From positions 1-64,000 of the forward strand of contig RCAB01000085.1 in assembly GCA_003640385.1 (NCBI GenBank): DNA of 64,000 nucleotides. The letters are read 5' to 3'. The position numbers and the translations under genes were made by a program. This DNA is from Setaria digitata. Lineage: Eukaryota; Nematoda; Chromadorea; Rhabditida; Setariidae. Below are positions 38,509 to 51,519 of the stretch, piece by piece (position 1 is the stretch's first letter; every line of letters begins with the position of its first letter). The notes under the pieces are model-generated. The model was not told where the DNA came from. It worked only from the letters and a program-made list of their open reading frames with translations, and ran no database searches.

Positions 38509-40727
38509 ACATCAACGTCATAAAACTGACAAATGATTATTTCAGCTCATAATGAGCAGTATTTATACTGTGTGATGAAACATTTATAAGAAGTATATAA
38601 GCAAAAATCATTTAGCTCAGAAAATCATCAATTTATAAATGTTTAGCGTTCCCACTATCTTGATTATATTTCCTTGCTGTCTAATAAATGTAGAGTTCTG
38701 TCTAAGCCCTTACCAATAACACTTAATTAATTGTAACACGTAGATACGAGTTTCAAATGTACGTTACTTCATAGAATCTTAAGTCAGTTAATAGTACGTT
38801 TTAACTTAATTTCTCCGGCTGTATTGTGCGTAACTCTGCCTGCCAAAAACTAATCAGGTATATCAATTTTCTGTTATCCAAAATGTAAGGTAATTAATAT
38901 GTCTATTATGGGAATGTTACTTAAATGCAATCTTCAGACCGTTCCAGAAATGATGCAAACTCATACTGTTATTAGGACTTTGAAGCAACCAGAAATCCTT
39001 ACTCCAATTAAACAAAAGCACAAGGATGAAGCTTAGAATACCCACAAGCCTCACTCGCGATGAAGTGAAAGTTTCTCAGAAGTTTTTCATAATTATTGAT
39101 CCCTTCCAAACAATTTGCTGCGTGTGATCGCTAACTTATCATGATTTATCAGCTGTATGCAAGGTCGCTCTTCGCTTTATGCTGTCCCTTCGTATCCATC
39201 GAAATTATCGTACAACATCAGTATAACTTACGCATTTAATAACACATTCATAATGTTCCAAACATATTCATAGCTTCACGTTGAAACATTGCGCTGACTT
39301 CTTAGTGACTTTTTTTATTTTTCTTTTTTAGTAATATAAATACGATTACAATATGTTCAATTATGTTTTAAAAACTGAACAGTGAATTAAACCACTTGAT
39401 GAATTATCTAAATTATCAAAAGTTAATGTAAACTGACCTTCCTAAACCAAGAATGAACAATTATTTCTTGGCATCTGTTGAGAAAAAAGAAAATTAACTC
39501 CTTTTACATTTCCTAATTGCTTTCTTATTTGTCAAGTTGTTATTAGCTACTAAGAACGAATTTCTCGAAAGTTTTCATCAAATAAATTTTATTTTATACA
39601 TTTAATACACTTACTTTTTTAAGTATCCGCTAATTGCTATCTTGCTAGAAAGCAAATAAATATTTGCCAGAAAAATAGGTTCTCCCCAAAACAAATTAAC
39701 AGAAGTGGGTAAACTGAAATACAACAATCAGGAAACTATTTAAAATACGAAAATAAAAAAATAAATAAATAACGGCGCAAATATTACAATACCCGTGATT
39801 TTGGTGAAATTAAAGCATTTTTTTCTCCATATTTTTCTAATACAGAATATAAACGTTATTTACAGCAAGAAAAGAAAAGACCAGACTTTCTGGGACTTAA
39901 ATCGTTTGCCCAAGGCAAAGAAACAGATGAAGAATAAGCAGCTTTCAAGGAGAGGATCGTTTTCAAATCATTAATGAAGATTCAGACTGGAGGAGATAGG
40001 AAAAGATAGGAAAGAAGGGAGTGTAAAATAGTATTTTCATTCCTTCTCTTTTTTCCCCGAAGAAAGTCTTAAGAAATCCGAACGAATATGGACCTAAGTG
40101 ACAGTTTTAAACATGAAGTAGTGATAAAGTGATATAAATAGGAAAAAGAAATATGAACTATAGAGAAAAATAATACCATTTCAAAGCAAACCACAAACAA
40201 CAAAACATACTGCCCTTAAACAAATAAATGGGTATTTGTAGATTTGCAAAAGGAGTGAATGAAACCCATAATAAAGAATATTTCCAAAACAGGCAAATAT
40301 TTATTTGGGATCTTGAGAATTATTTGGAAGAGGAAGGGACTGATGAACTATCATTCGTAATTCTTTCATAAATAAAATCAATCAGACAAATAAAAAATTC
40401 AAACAAAATATTTCCTTAAAATTTTTTAGCTATTAAAACTTCAACTCTTGAAATCTACAATAAATAAATAAAAATTAACGTTGGAAGCAAAAAAGTATGA
40501 TGAAAGGAGAGAAGGGAATCCAAGAAATAAGCTTTGTTTCCAGAAAATTCATTGCAAAACAAAAAAAAATGAATTTTTTTTACTAGATCCTTTACTAGAT
40601 TCTAGTACAAAATATAAAGGCAGATAAAGAATACTTTTAAAAAGTATTTCAAAAAACTCGTTTAACAATAATAAACACAAAATTTCGATATATTAAATAA
40701 GCTTAGCAAAATTGTTCGTTAAACCAT
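38509..40727. other. Intergenic stretch after the F-box gene
   Basis: About 2.2 kb of AT-rich sequence between the F-box stop codon and the cysteine-rich exons. I saw no supported exon. Confidence 0.5.
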
Positions 40728-43700
40728 TTATTTAGTTAAGAGGCCTAAATCAAGAGCTTCACGTTCGGCCCACTCATCAATTGACTCTTGCGTTTCCAGC
40801 GGTGAATCATCTTCTGCATCACGCAAAGCATCTATTATAAACGAACCTGCAAAACTATTTTATTTTGTTTATTTCTCTATCAAACAAAGTTGTAATGAGA
40901 ACAAGTAAGGAAGTGTGATTTGAATAAGAATTCTAAAGCTTCCGTCTCTACGGTAGATTACCGACTCAGAGAAGTTGGATGTGTAACCGTGACATTGCGA
41001 AAGAATAATTATAGCACTGCTGAAATCCGAATTGACAAAAGCAAAGGAAAATGATACAATAAGAGGAAACTAAAAGTATCCTTGAGGGTAAAATACTGAA
41101 TTCAGTACTTCTAAAATCTTGTTAGCGCACAAACTATAACACTATAGCCTCGATTAAGTAACAGAGGAAAATGAGACAACTCACGATGGGTAGTCAATGC
41201 ATCGAACTCATCGTCTGATGAACTTTCATCTGAATTATTCCCCAAATCTATGAAAGAGTCAAATAAGCAAATGGAAATCTTCAAAATTAAAAGGAAAGAA
41301 TAATATTAAACAAGCAGTACATAATAAAAATCATTTCGTGGAAAAATTATGATGAAAATTTATTTTCAACTGTTCGTCCCAACTGTCTACGAAGCCATTT
41401 TAAAATTTTTTAATTGATCAATAAGTTATCTGCTCATTTATCCAATTTCTAAATTAAACAATAAATATCCCACCTCTCTCTGTATAAAAAATATATATAT
41501 ATATATATATTCTCTTCCACAAACTATCTCATGTTTATTTCTGAAGGCTGAAAATTTATGAAACATCTCGCTATACATATTAAGCACTAATACATACCAA
41601 GAAAACCAGAAGGACTTGACAATAGTTTTCGTGTTGCATCACTAGATGAAACGCTATAGTCGCTTGTATCCACTATCACACGGCTACTGTTAGTGCGTAA
41701 GGAGTGAAGGCTACATATCGTTCCCCCAATAACAACTGTGATTATCTGTAACCTTTTCTTGCTTTAATAAAGAAATTTCTCTGCTACGTACAATTCCTGA
41801 AAAGTCGAACTGAAAAGTGAGAAAAATACTGAAAACATGTGAAAATAAAGTGACAAAGTAAAAATCAGAAAAATAATAAAGCGAAAATCCAAATACACCA
41901 AGCAAGTTTCTAGACAGAAATAATTAAACAATTCAGGTTGAGAGTTGTCTAGGGGAATAACTTCCACTGCAGAAAAATAAATAAAGCAGAGGGAAAAATA
42001 ACCTTCAGTTTTTGCAGATGTCCAAGCACTGGGAAAGCGTCAAGCAACGTTTGGATCGATTTCGAAGTTACCTGCAAGGAAAAATAGTTATATTCATCAG
42101 AGACACTCCATAATATTGGGGGGTTTTTTGATTTGTTAATCTTATACTAAAAACGGAGGCGAAATCTCCAACAATTGCGAGGAAAAATAAAATCCATTCA
42201 AACACAATTTCTAAGACTAATGGAACAGAGGGACTAGCCCAAAAATCAAAGGCAAGTAAAAGATATAGATAACAAACGAGAAGACATCCACTTAGGTCGA
42301 CATGCTCTAAATTTTTCAGCGCAGCTAACGAACAAACGCCTTCATCACCCAAATATGTACAACATCGTGCTCGAATAATTTCCAGCTTAGTACAACCACA
42401 AGCAATTGCCGATAAAGAGCTGTCCGTTATCGCTGCCAATGAACTAATATCAAGCTGGAATAAATGAACAAATTAAATATCTAATTACCATTCTTGGTTA
42501 CTTGCTCGACCTAATGATATTTAAATTCTAGACATACCGTTTGAAGTTCCGTCAAATTTCCAATCTTCATAACAACTTCTTTCGTTATTGTCACGTCTGA
42601 TCCGGCATATCCAACAGTAAGTAAGCGTAAATGCGGGAGGTTAGCACAGATTTCCTCTAATACCTCATTCGATACCAATGAATTATAATCTAACCTGTAA
42701 ATAAACCTCTGAATCAATTTAAATTTAAAAATTTTAAAAGTCAAAATCTGTGTGGAAAATCGAAAACTTCATTATTGGACCTCGACTTTCGGCTTAACAA
42801 TAATAAGCTTCGAATAAAGTAAGCAAAAATTCCAGTAGAAAGAAATACTAAATTTAATACACTAGAAAAAATTACTTGGAATTTTAGGAAGCAATAAGAA
42901 TATACTTACGACAGTTCACACAGACTGTGCAGTCGCAACAAAGCCATGAGACCCACTGAAGTTAAATTAGGAAAACAATCACCACACAATGCAAATGACT
43001 TCAAATATGATAAATTTCTCGATATTAAGCTGGAATTTATTAATTGTCATTAGCTGAACCAACTTTCGCCAATTAATTTGAGGCAAACTTTACTAATCTA
43101 CTCAAATGTCACCATTTACTCCAGCTCCTCGAACGGATTTATGAATTTTTAATGCATAAGGGCATTTCCAAAACTATAATAAGAACATTTGCATCCCAAC
43201 TATTATGGTAATGTCTTTTTTATTTCTTGCCTTTATTTATTTAATTTCTTTTGTTGAACTTTTTTGTAGCAATGGTAGCAAATTATGAATGTATGAATGA
43301 TGAATGGAGATTTTATGTTCCAGTAAATGTAAGCAATAATATAAGTATGAAAACAGTTCACTTCCAGTGCAAGAATGAAAGAAATAAAATTAACTACAGA
43401 AGTTGAAGATTTGAATGCATATAAAAAAATATATGATAAGGAAATGATTTTCACTACCTGAGTATATCATCAGAAACTGATAGACAGGAACTTAATCCAA
43501 GTTCGGTAATATTAGGTGAGTTAAAGCACAATTCTTCTAGTGACTGTTTATCAAGACGATAGCAGCCATCAAGCAAAATCTGGAAATGCCCTCAAAGTAT
43601 GAACAAGATAAAATCAGAACATCAGAACATACCTTGAGTAAACGTAGTATTTAAGTCACAAACTAAACTAGACAGCAGTTATCCTACAAGAGAAGATTTC

Positions 43701-46113
43701 TTGCACATTAAAAGTTATTTAATGAATTAATTATTATTACAAAACAAATAATGCTTCACCTTTTCCAAAGAGTCACCAAAAAGCCGGAAGCAACGACCTT
43801 TGAATCGCCGACAGCCCCGAAGATCTACTTCACGCATATTCACACCTACTGGTTTGAACAGGTACCACAAAGTTTTGTCGCTTACATTAACCATATCTGT
43901 GTAAGTAACAGAGCGCAAATTCAGAAGTGGTTCACCAAATGTACGCACTGCTTGCCAATGACCGTTGAGTCCTGACAAATTTACCTAAAATAATTCTATG
44001 AGCTGGTAGAAAACAAATGAAGTAGACGCACCCTAAAAATATGGACAAATCCAGTATTCAACTAAAAGAAATAATTGGTGACCGAATAAAGATACAATGG
44101 AAGCAGTTCATTTAGAATTATCAAAATTATCCGAGTGCACCAGCCTTTTTAATGATGATGGTTTTACGGTTTTTCAGAAGAAACCGACAATGCACTGCTC
44201 AAAGATTCGCTTATTAATCTATAGTAAGTGCTAGTACCATATTTATATTAAAAAAAAAAAAAACAACTGAATAAGTTAATTGAGATAAATCTTAGGAATT
44301 ATTGGAACTTGGCTTCTCACTTCACTAAATTTGCAAAATGTATCAGAACTGAAAGTAAAAAATTGAAAATCTTTTAAATTTACTTCTTCTAAATTTGGAC
44401 ATGAAGATGAAACAATCTGAAAAGCATGTCCATCCAGCAAATGGACCACTCCGGATAAATCCAGAAATTTCAAATGCACACCACAACGGGATAAAAGTGC
44501 CTGTATCAAGCGTAAATTTCTTAATTTTAAAATCATAAAACGAAGAAAATTTCATAAAAACTTCAAGAGAAGGAATCATAGTAAGCAATTTTTTTTTGTT
44601 TAAAAAATTTTAACTTCGAAAAACTCCATATTTCATTTTGGAAGACGTAAACGGTATAATTTCAGAAACAGATGTTAAGCTGACATTTTACCTTTAGATG
44701 ACTATTTCGAAGAGGATTTGATGGAGAAAATGCACATCCAAAACTACTGTCACTTGAAAATGATAACGTATCGCTTGATTTCCAACTCTGTAATGAAAAG
44801 AATAGCTAAAAAAACCAAGATGTCAGTTACCTCACTTATTTTTGAAAACTAAAGAAAAAACCCTTCTTCAAAAAAACATTACTTATTTTGGTGAGGAAAG
44901 GAATTCAATGACCGATAAGGACTAAACCTAATGTACGACAAAGAATCTCTCAAATTAGAAATACCTAGGATGGCTTCCATTTCATAACCAAATATGAGAC
45001 TCCAAATCTCTAGCTTCAAGTCACACAAAGAATTTCACTAATAACAACCTTGTTCCTTTGCTTCTTCGCTTTCTATTTTTTTTTTCCTATATTTATTAGT
45101 CAGCTGCTTTCTCTTTAATTAAAATTCACCTCAATAAACATCATGATATGAAAAATAAGCTTTCAGTATCCCTTCAGTATACGCCAGCACATTAGCGAAA
45201 AGTTCTATGATCTAGTGTCTGAATATCTATGCAAATAACTCAATAGAAAAAGGGAAGAAATAAATAAGATTAACCTCAATGGATGACTCCAGGAAACTTT
45301 TGCTTACTCGTTCTAACCGAATTCTATCCTTCGGTGGTAAATACGATAGGATTAACGTGAGGGGCCTTCTGGGTAGTACTGACAACGATAATCGATTCCC
45401 AAACTGAAAATATTTCAATGAAAGGTTAGAACTTCAGGAAAATTTCTCAATTAATTATTATGTATAGACAAACATCTTGACCACTGGATCGAGTAAAGAA
45501 AGTATATGCCCATACTCGGTTGTACTGGATATATGAGGCAAAACGCAAACAATTACAAGAATTTTAGAAGTCCCAATGTCCTTATGATGAAAAACATGTT
45601 TTGCGGTAAAAAAATCGTTAAAAATTAAATTAAGAAGGAACGAACCAACGACACAACATCTGCCAACGTACATAACGTTGTGCTTCGTGATGCGGCCGTT
45701 GCCAAGTTGTTTGAATGATCTTCTGAAAAGAAAAGTGTCACTTGCAACATAAGAAAAAATTTCAAATAATTAAATAATGGATGTATGTGGAATTTTACTT
45801 TTTTAAAATCTTGAACTATATTTAATGATAACTGATCCAACCACCACTAATTCGTAGTTTTAAAGAGACTTTACACTGATTAAACGGACATTTATCTTAT
45901 CGATTCCTTCCTCTTTTTTTCAAATAAGGCCAGTGAATTGTTGCTTGCACAGAAGAAACCATACTCTATCATCAACTGAGAACATAAATTTTTTGAGCAT
46001 AAAGAAAGGAAAACTATGATTAACCAAATCCAATTTTGCAATAAATATTGATAGCATAAACCTGGGCACGAAGAGACGTCAGTTTCAGTTGAATTTCCGA
46101 CAACACTCTTCAT
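40728..46113 (-). CDS. F-box and leucine-rich-repeat protein (14 exons)
   Basis: Probable substrate-recognition subunit of an SCF ubiquitin ligase. Exons: 46113-46062, 45722-45646, 45403-45275, 44787-44692, 44500-44321, 43984-43760, 43579-43458, 43029-42910, 42694-42538, 42454-42278, 42071-42003, 41745-41598, 41247-41185, 40846-40728. Phases agree throughout and sum to 1734 nt (577 codons plus stop). The F-box covers about residues 50-85 (LPRRPLTLILSYLPPKDRIR). Degenerate LRRs follow to about residue 470, with repeated signatures such as LKFLDLSGVVHLLDG, CPNLEEVNLKD, NMREVDLRGC and NLEHVDLSGC. Residues from about 520 are acidic and Ser-rich (NNSDESSSDDEF), ending in LDLGLLTK. This is an FBXL-type layout, but I cannot assign a named ortholog. 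The second exon's donor (GTTCGT) is the weakest join. Confidence 0.85.
41489..41510. repeat. (AT)n microsatellite
   Basis: About 11 AT units within an intron of the F-box gene. Confidence 0.85.
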
Positions 46114-46124
46114 CTTAATTGACA

Positions 46125-46126
46125 AC
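46125..46126 (-). promoter_or_regulatory. Splice-leader-like acceptor before the F-box gene
   Basis: A T-rich tract ending TTTTCTTTTCAG lies 12 bases upstream of the F-box start codon at 46113, and I found no coding exon that must join it. This is the form of a nematode trans-splice acceptor. It lies 269 bases after the RRM stop codon, on the same strand. Confidence 0.5.
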
Positions 46127-46206
46127 TGAAAAGAAAAAAATGAAAATCCAACACACAGTATATCGTCCTTTCACTGTTGTCATTTATATCTACTGAATTT
46201 TTATAT

Positions 46207-46315
46207 TTCTGAGAATCAACGAGATGTTTTTCTTGACAAGGTAGCAATTTCACTATAGCCTGACAAATACAAGTTGAAACATGCCTTGCACAATATGAAC
46301 TACCATCTTTCACCA
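46207..46315 (-). repeat. Copy A of a duplicated block (RRM/F-box junction)
   Basis: About 88 bases here match 46478-46565 at roughly 84% by eye, mostly transitions. Both copies contain GATGGTAGTTCATATTGTGC-like sequence on the minus strand. This copy lies between the RRM stop codon and the F-box start. Confidence 0.7.
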
Positions 46316-46393
46316 ATATATTTTGTTAAGAGGTCAGTTTTACCACCGTTGGGGAAGCGTTATCGCTCCAGTGTGGCCGTATTTTGCTAATTG

Positions 46394-48949
46394 CTAATGG
46401 AGATTTTTTTGGATTTCTAAACACATTTTACACAAGAAAGCTCTCTTCGCAGGGCTGAACTGATAGACATTCAAGACCGACGAAATGTTTTTCTTGGTAA
46501 GACAGCAGTTTCACTACAGCCTAACACACACAAGTTGAAGCATCTTTTGCACAATATGAACTACCATGTAAAAAAAATATCCTTACTTGTAAAAAAAAAG
46601 AAGCAAAATTCAGGGAGTTTGGATCTTTCTCTTTAAATAGATGAGACCGCAAATAAAAATAACAAAAATTTCTGATCATTTTGAATGAATCAATAAGTGA
46701 TTCACAAAAACCTGTATGGAAAATTCTTTTTAGATTTATGCAAAAAAGAGTCCTAGTAATCTTCATTGTAAATCTTATTGAAATAAGAAATAATGTTTAT
46801 CAGTTCTTACTGCACTTTTGGATGATAATCCTAAGGATATCACAGAAATTTCCGATATTTCCGATAACACAACAAATTTACGAATTTTTTTTTAATTTGA
46901 AAACTGAACTGAGAATAAATCCTGAAAAAAGTTATAAGTTATGACAAGTTATGACTTACGCCAGAGATCAACATTATTTGATCGTAGAACTTTAATTCAT
47001 CTGCAGCTGCATTCTTTGCTCGCTCTGCACCTTCAGTGCTTCTGAAAAATTGATCTAAAATGGAAACTTTTCACCTTCCAATATTTTCTTGATCTGTGAA
47101 ACTAAAAATTTAACATTTCAAAACTGAATTTTATAGAGCTCAGCATGGTTCGAAATATTCTCCGACTAACTTGAACGTAATATAGGCAGTCAAGCTTGAT
47201 CGGGATTTCTTTGGTAGTGTAGCATAGGGTGACTGTTGACGTTCTTCCGATGGTATATAACAATTCGCAATCTTAAAAGGACAAAGGACTCCATTAAGGG
47301 GTAGTCTGTTTGCGTTTCAGCTGATTTCTTGAAGAAGAGCTAAATTGCTCAGCGTTAAATAAAACAAAAAAATTGTCATTAGATTGGAACCATCTGGTTC
47401 AGTTACTCTCCGCAAATATTAATATAATTAATTAAGATTCACAGTAGCAATAAGTTAAATTCATCAGGAACAAATGGAAATTCATACAAGTGAAATGTTT
47501 TGAAGTTTCATTTTTTTTTTTTTTAAACTAACAGCTTCAAGAAAAAATGAAATATGATTCTTCTTTTATTATAACATGGTGGTCCTGGTCCCTTCATGAT
47601 TCACTTCGAATTTGACAGTAATGAGATACTAAAGGTTTACTAAAGTAATTCAACATGATATAACGTTGACAAATATTAAGTAAGACGCAGTAGAATAACT
47701 GCAGATTTTAAAAGAGAAGACATAAATCAGAAATATATATATTAATGAAGAAACTTACAGGGCCGAATTTTGAGAAAAATGATTTGAGCTGATTAGCTGT
47801 AACACGTCGAGAAACGTTGGTGACGAGAATTTTTCGGTCTTCATTTTTTGTCCTTCGACGTGAGCTACCACGTCGTCTTATCCTCTTCGAAGATGTTGAT
47901 ACTGCTATATTAGAATTCAAACCGTCAGAAATTCATGAGGCAAGTCCATAAAATGTACCCAGCTTTAAGAACCAATAAATAAGAAACATTTGTAAGGAAA
48001 TCAAGCGGAGAAAATTACTACAACCGTAGGACAAAAAATTCTTACAATCGACTGAATTAATAGTTTCTTCATCAGACATGAGCATAGGTAATAAACGTCG
48101 GTATTTCAGAAACTCGACCGCAGAATGAGACCATGTACGTCTAAATTAATAAAAGTGAGTGGTTGATACATTTTCAAACAAATTTTTATGAAACAGTCTC
48201 CCTGGTTAATACCAGTAAAACCACCTGAAATTGATATACTGGATTAATACCAGTTAAATAACACTCTTTTATATGAATATCAAGTGTCTCAAATAAATCT
48301 TAGTCACCCAAGCTTCGCTAATTATGTTACAAGCTCAGGAAGCAAGCATTTATCCTTGGACTCACTAACAATAACCATAAAAACCGTTCATTACATCTCC
48401 AGATATGCCTACTGATCCGCCTTCATTACATTATTACATTACATCTAAAATACATTAATTACTGACCAACAATGTTAATAAAATTCAAATTATCACCAAT
48501 AAACATTAGATCACGTAGTCTTCTGTAAGATGCTACCATGATCCTTAAAGACCAACAATACGTACCTTAACCTTCCAATACTGAAGAATCTGGCTCGTGT
48601 AACAAAATTTTGAAATGTCTCCGAGAGATCATTTAGACCACGATTTTCTAAATTGTAACCATGAAGGCGTCGTAGTGTTTTGAACATTGCCTAAAGCAAT
48701 GAATACCAATAATTTACTCAGCCAAAAATGTTGTATAAATGAGTTAGAATCAGTCTAGTAAAGGCTGGACTCAAATTGGAATCAATCAAGTAAAGGCTGC
48801 GCTTAATTCCAAATTTGCTAAAACACTGCATTGTGTTAATTAAATCATATTCACTGGACTGAATTAAAGTTTTTAAGAAACATATAGTAAGACCAATTTA
48901 TACTTACCGCTGGTCTCGCAAATGTACAGACTTCACTCCGGAAATCCAT
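46394..48949 (-). CDS. RNA-recognition-motif protein (7 exons)
   Basis: Putative RNA-binding protein of 218 codons. Exons: 48949-48908, 48690-48566, 48140-48046, 47904-47759, 47271-47171, 47041-46960, 46459-46394; phases agree and sum to 657 nt. A single RRM spans about residues 112-197: RNP2 is ILVTNV at 113-118, then an FGP turn, and the RNP1 region ends TAYITF at about 164-169. The helix-2 region reads ERAKNAAADELKFYDQIM. An Arg/Ser basic run (KRIRRRGSSRRR) sits just before the RRM. The N-terminus (LRRLHGYN, RARFFSIGRLR) is basic and could be an organelle-targeting sequence; that is inference. The last exon is the least certain, and the acceptor of exon 5 is AAG. It may share a transcript with the F-box gene downstream. 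Confidence 0.8.
46478..46565 (-). repeat. Copy B of a duplicated block (inside last RRM intron)
   Basis: Direct-repeat partner of the block at 46207-46315, shifted by about 268 bases. It lies just upstream (in transcript order) of the acceptor of the RRM last exon at 46459. Confidence 0.7.
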
Positions 48950-50410
48950 TATGAATTGCAGTTAAGACCCGAGATTACTAAACTTTCGATTTTTTGTTAA
49001 CTAACTGGTCGTGTAATTATAACCGCTTTAATATCTGAAATATATATTTGATAATTTAGCATGATCAAATATAAACTGCTCTTAGATTCTTTTTTAATTC
49101 ACGTTCACTGGTAAACAGAACTTAAATTTGATTTATTCACATACTTTGACTTCATTTCCTTCCGTTCTGGAGCAAAAGAGTTTTAGCAATGGAAAAGAGT
49201 GACGTTTACAGATATAAAGTCCATTACAAATGCATAAAAATACTAGACGCCACACCTTCCTATTTCAAGTAACATGTCCCAGCACTAAATATTTTCAGGG
49301 AGTATGCGAAAAATATATTTACTAAACAAAAGACTTCACGCCCACGTACGCACGTACGTAGCGAAAAAAGAAAAGTAACGTAACAAACATTTCCGCTCAT
49401 TCATAAAAATAAACACTGCAATTAAGAAATTCCATACATCGTTCCAGTTAAAGCAAAATTTGATCCATCCACAAGCCAACTTCACTCCCACACACCTCCC
49501 ACTTCTACTCTAACAATGCAAAACAAAAGAAAGGCACGGAGCATTTGCATAGTGTGGCCGTGAAAATTTTGTTTTCATTTCCCGACTCTTCTGTTTTCGA
49601 TGGTCTGCTGTCCTTTCATCGTTTCTAAACTTCTCGTTTTGCTTGGAATTTACACTTTATTTGCTGGCGATTTGCCAGTAGCCCACCTATTATCAAAGTT
49701 CGCGTCACGTGCGTGTACTAGGAAGCGTAGATGGCGTTCATATTCAATAGCATGATCTTTTCATCTTGTTTCCTACGCCTTGTTTAGTTTGAAGCATTAG
49801 ACACCACTTATGATTTGATAAATGTATAACTTTACCATGTGATTTTTTGTTTCCGTCGTTGCGTTTGATTTATCTGTCTATCTCTCCGTCTTATATAATA
49901 TATATGATGATGAATTATTGCTTGTTAACGAGGAGATGACGTTGCTGTTACACATACAGGTATAGACCAAATATGAATGGAGTAGACACCAGCACGTTGG
50001 AACCAGATGATGGACAGAGATCAGTGCGAAAGTGCTAGTATAATAGATACCTAACAGCAAATATAGCTTTTGGTGGCTGTTTAGGATTATTCCAAAATGT
50101 TTTATTTTCATCCCTTGTGCCTTTTTCATTCTGTGTGCTTCATGCTCTATTTGAAGGAGCACGTTTTGTATCTTATAATTTTTATTGATGTCAAGTAGAA
50201 TAAGTACATAATTGCTTGAGTTTCAAAGTAAAAAAATTGTGTAATTTCTTGTGATTTCAAGCAAATGAGTTTTTTTAAACCGTAAATTCATTAAACTTAT
50301 GTAAATTCATGAATATGTATTTCGCGCGCAGACTGCGAATGTGAATTCATTAGAGTTACCAGTTTTCCTGATATGTAACACTTTGGATGATGCTTCAGGT
50401 TTTTTTCAAA
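48950..50410. promoter_or_regulatory. Divergent promoter region, RRM and MARVEL genes
   Basis: The RRM gene (minus) and the MARVEL gene (plus) start 1.46 kb apart and point away from each other, so this interval must hold both 5' control regions. It includes a CACGTACG-type alternation near 49345 and a locally GC-richer patch around 49660-49740. No specific factor site was identified. Confidence 0.5.
50390..50398 (+). promoter_or_regulatory. Splice-leader-like acceptor of the MARVEL gene
   Basis: ATGCTTCAG ends 12 bases before the start codon at 50411, with no upstream exon required. It fits a nematode trans-splice acceptor, though the pyrimidine tract is short. Confidence 0.35.
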
Positions 50411-51519
50411 ATGGTTGATATTGATAAAGAATTTCCGAGGAAATGGCCATTTGGCGTAGTTATGACTGCTCAGTGGGTTAGTTTTATATTAATTTTGGTG
50501 TATTTTGATCATCCGATTTCTTTTACTTAACTTAGGGAGCACTTATTTTCTTTTTTTTATATGTAATTCAGACAATTCTGTATCATGAATTTTTCAGAGT
50601 GAGGTCTTCATTCTTTGCTCTTTTTAAAATGGTCCTAGCAAGTTCATGTGTTTTTTAGTTTGGTTGTTTTGTACTGCTGGTCATTTTATACTGCTCGCCG
50701 TATTACTACAGTGGAACATCGTTCGTATTTTTCTGCGCTTGGACAATATTTCTTGTCGGCTTACTTACATGGATTGTCCATTTACTTGGCTTTCAACGAC
50801 AAGTATTCAATATCGGACAAATGTCCGCATTTATACCATTTGCTCTTTTAGTAAGTTTATTCATCTTCCAAAAGTTAAGAATACATGGTCATTATAAAAT
50901 TTCAAAAATAGATTTTAACTTATTCATTACTTATCTCTTGATGATAAATAGTTTCGGTATAAGCTGCCTCTTAATTCTCTCTTCCATTGCCATTGGATGA
51001 TACATAAGGAGATGCTGAATAAACGAATTTTTTTTGCAAGATTGTGGCAATGATTTTTTTTTTAAGGAAACGAGCGTATGAGAATTTTTTATTTTATTTT
51101 ATGCAAGTGCGAGAAAGAATTTCATTTCAGCTTTTTGTCTATTCGTTACTGTTTTTCTTCTTCTTCTGTATTTCGGCGTTAGTTTGCATAATTAGTATGT
51201 TTTCATCGATTGGGTATGCTGCCAGCCTCTTCTTCGTTTATCTTTTCGCCGCGGTAAGTTTTAGCATATATTTTAGCACTTTGTAATTACGCCTTTTTTC
51301 AAATTTCAAGATATGAATTATCAAAATTTTCAGTTACTTTGCCTCTTTTGTGCAGCAATGTGTGGTTACCTGGCAATTCTACTATATCGTGCCACTCCAA
51401 ATGGACTGCTTCTAAACTTGAGAACGGTGATAATTGAAGGTGATAAGACAAGCACAATTAGTACCGCAACTGCTACATCGTCTCCCGGAGTCTATCCTCA
51501 GGGTACCAATCCTGTATAA
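50411..51519 (+). CDS. MARVEL-type four-span membrane protein (4 exons)
   Basis: Exons 50411-50476, 50659-50850, 51131-51253, 51334-51519 join in phase 0 and encode 188 codons plus stop. Four hydrophobic spans can be seen: around VVMTAQWFGCFVLLVILYC, FVFFCAWTIFLVGLLTWIV, the span across the exon 2/3 joint (FALLLFVYSLLFFFFF), and SLFFVYLFAALLCLFCAAM. A short charged N-terminus (MVDIDKEFPRKWPFG) and a Ser/Thr-rich cytosolic tail (TSTISTATATSSPGVYPQG) flank them. This topology and spacing match MARVEL/CMTM-like proteins, which act in membrane apposition and vesicle traffic. The tail ends NPV. A splice-leader-like acceptor ends at 50398, 12 bases before the ATG. Exact subfamily not determined. 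Confidence 0.84.

Noticed and set aside
43751..43975. Plus-strand frame opposite an F-box gene exon
   Set aside because: Shadow of the LRR exon at 43760-43984 on the minus strand.
45672..45722. Alternative F-box exon 2 reading with donor at 45672 (TTWQRPHHEAQRY)
   Set aside because: It would not accept phase 1 from the ATG exon at 46113-46062; the other frame (NNLATAASRSTTLCTLADVV) joins both neighbours.
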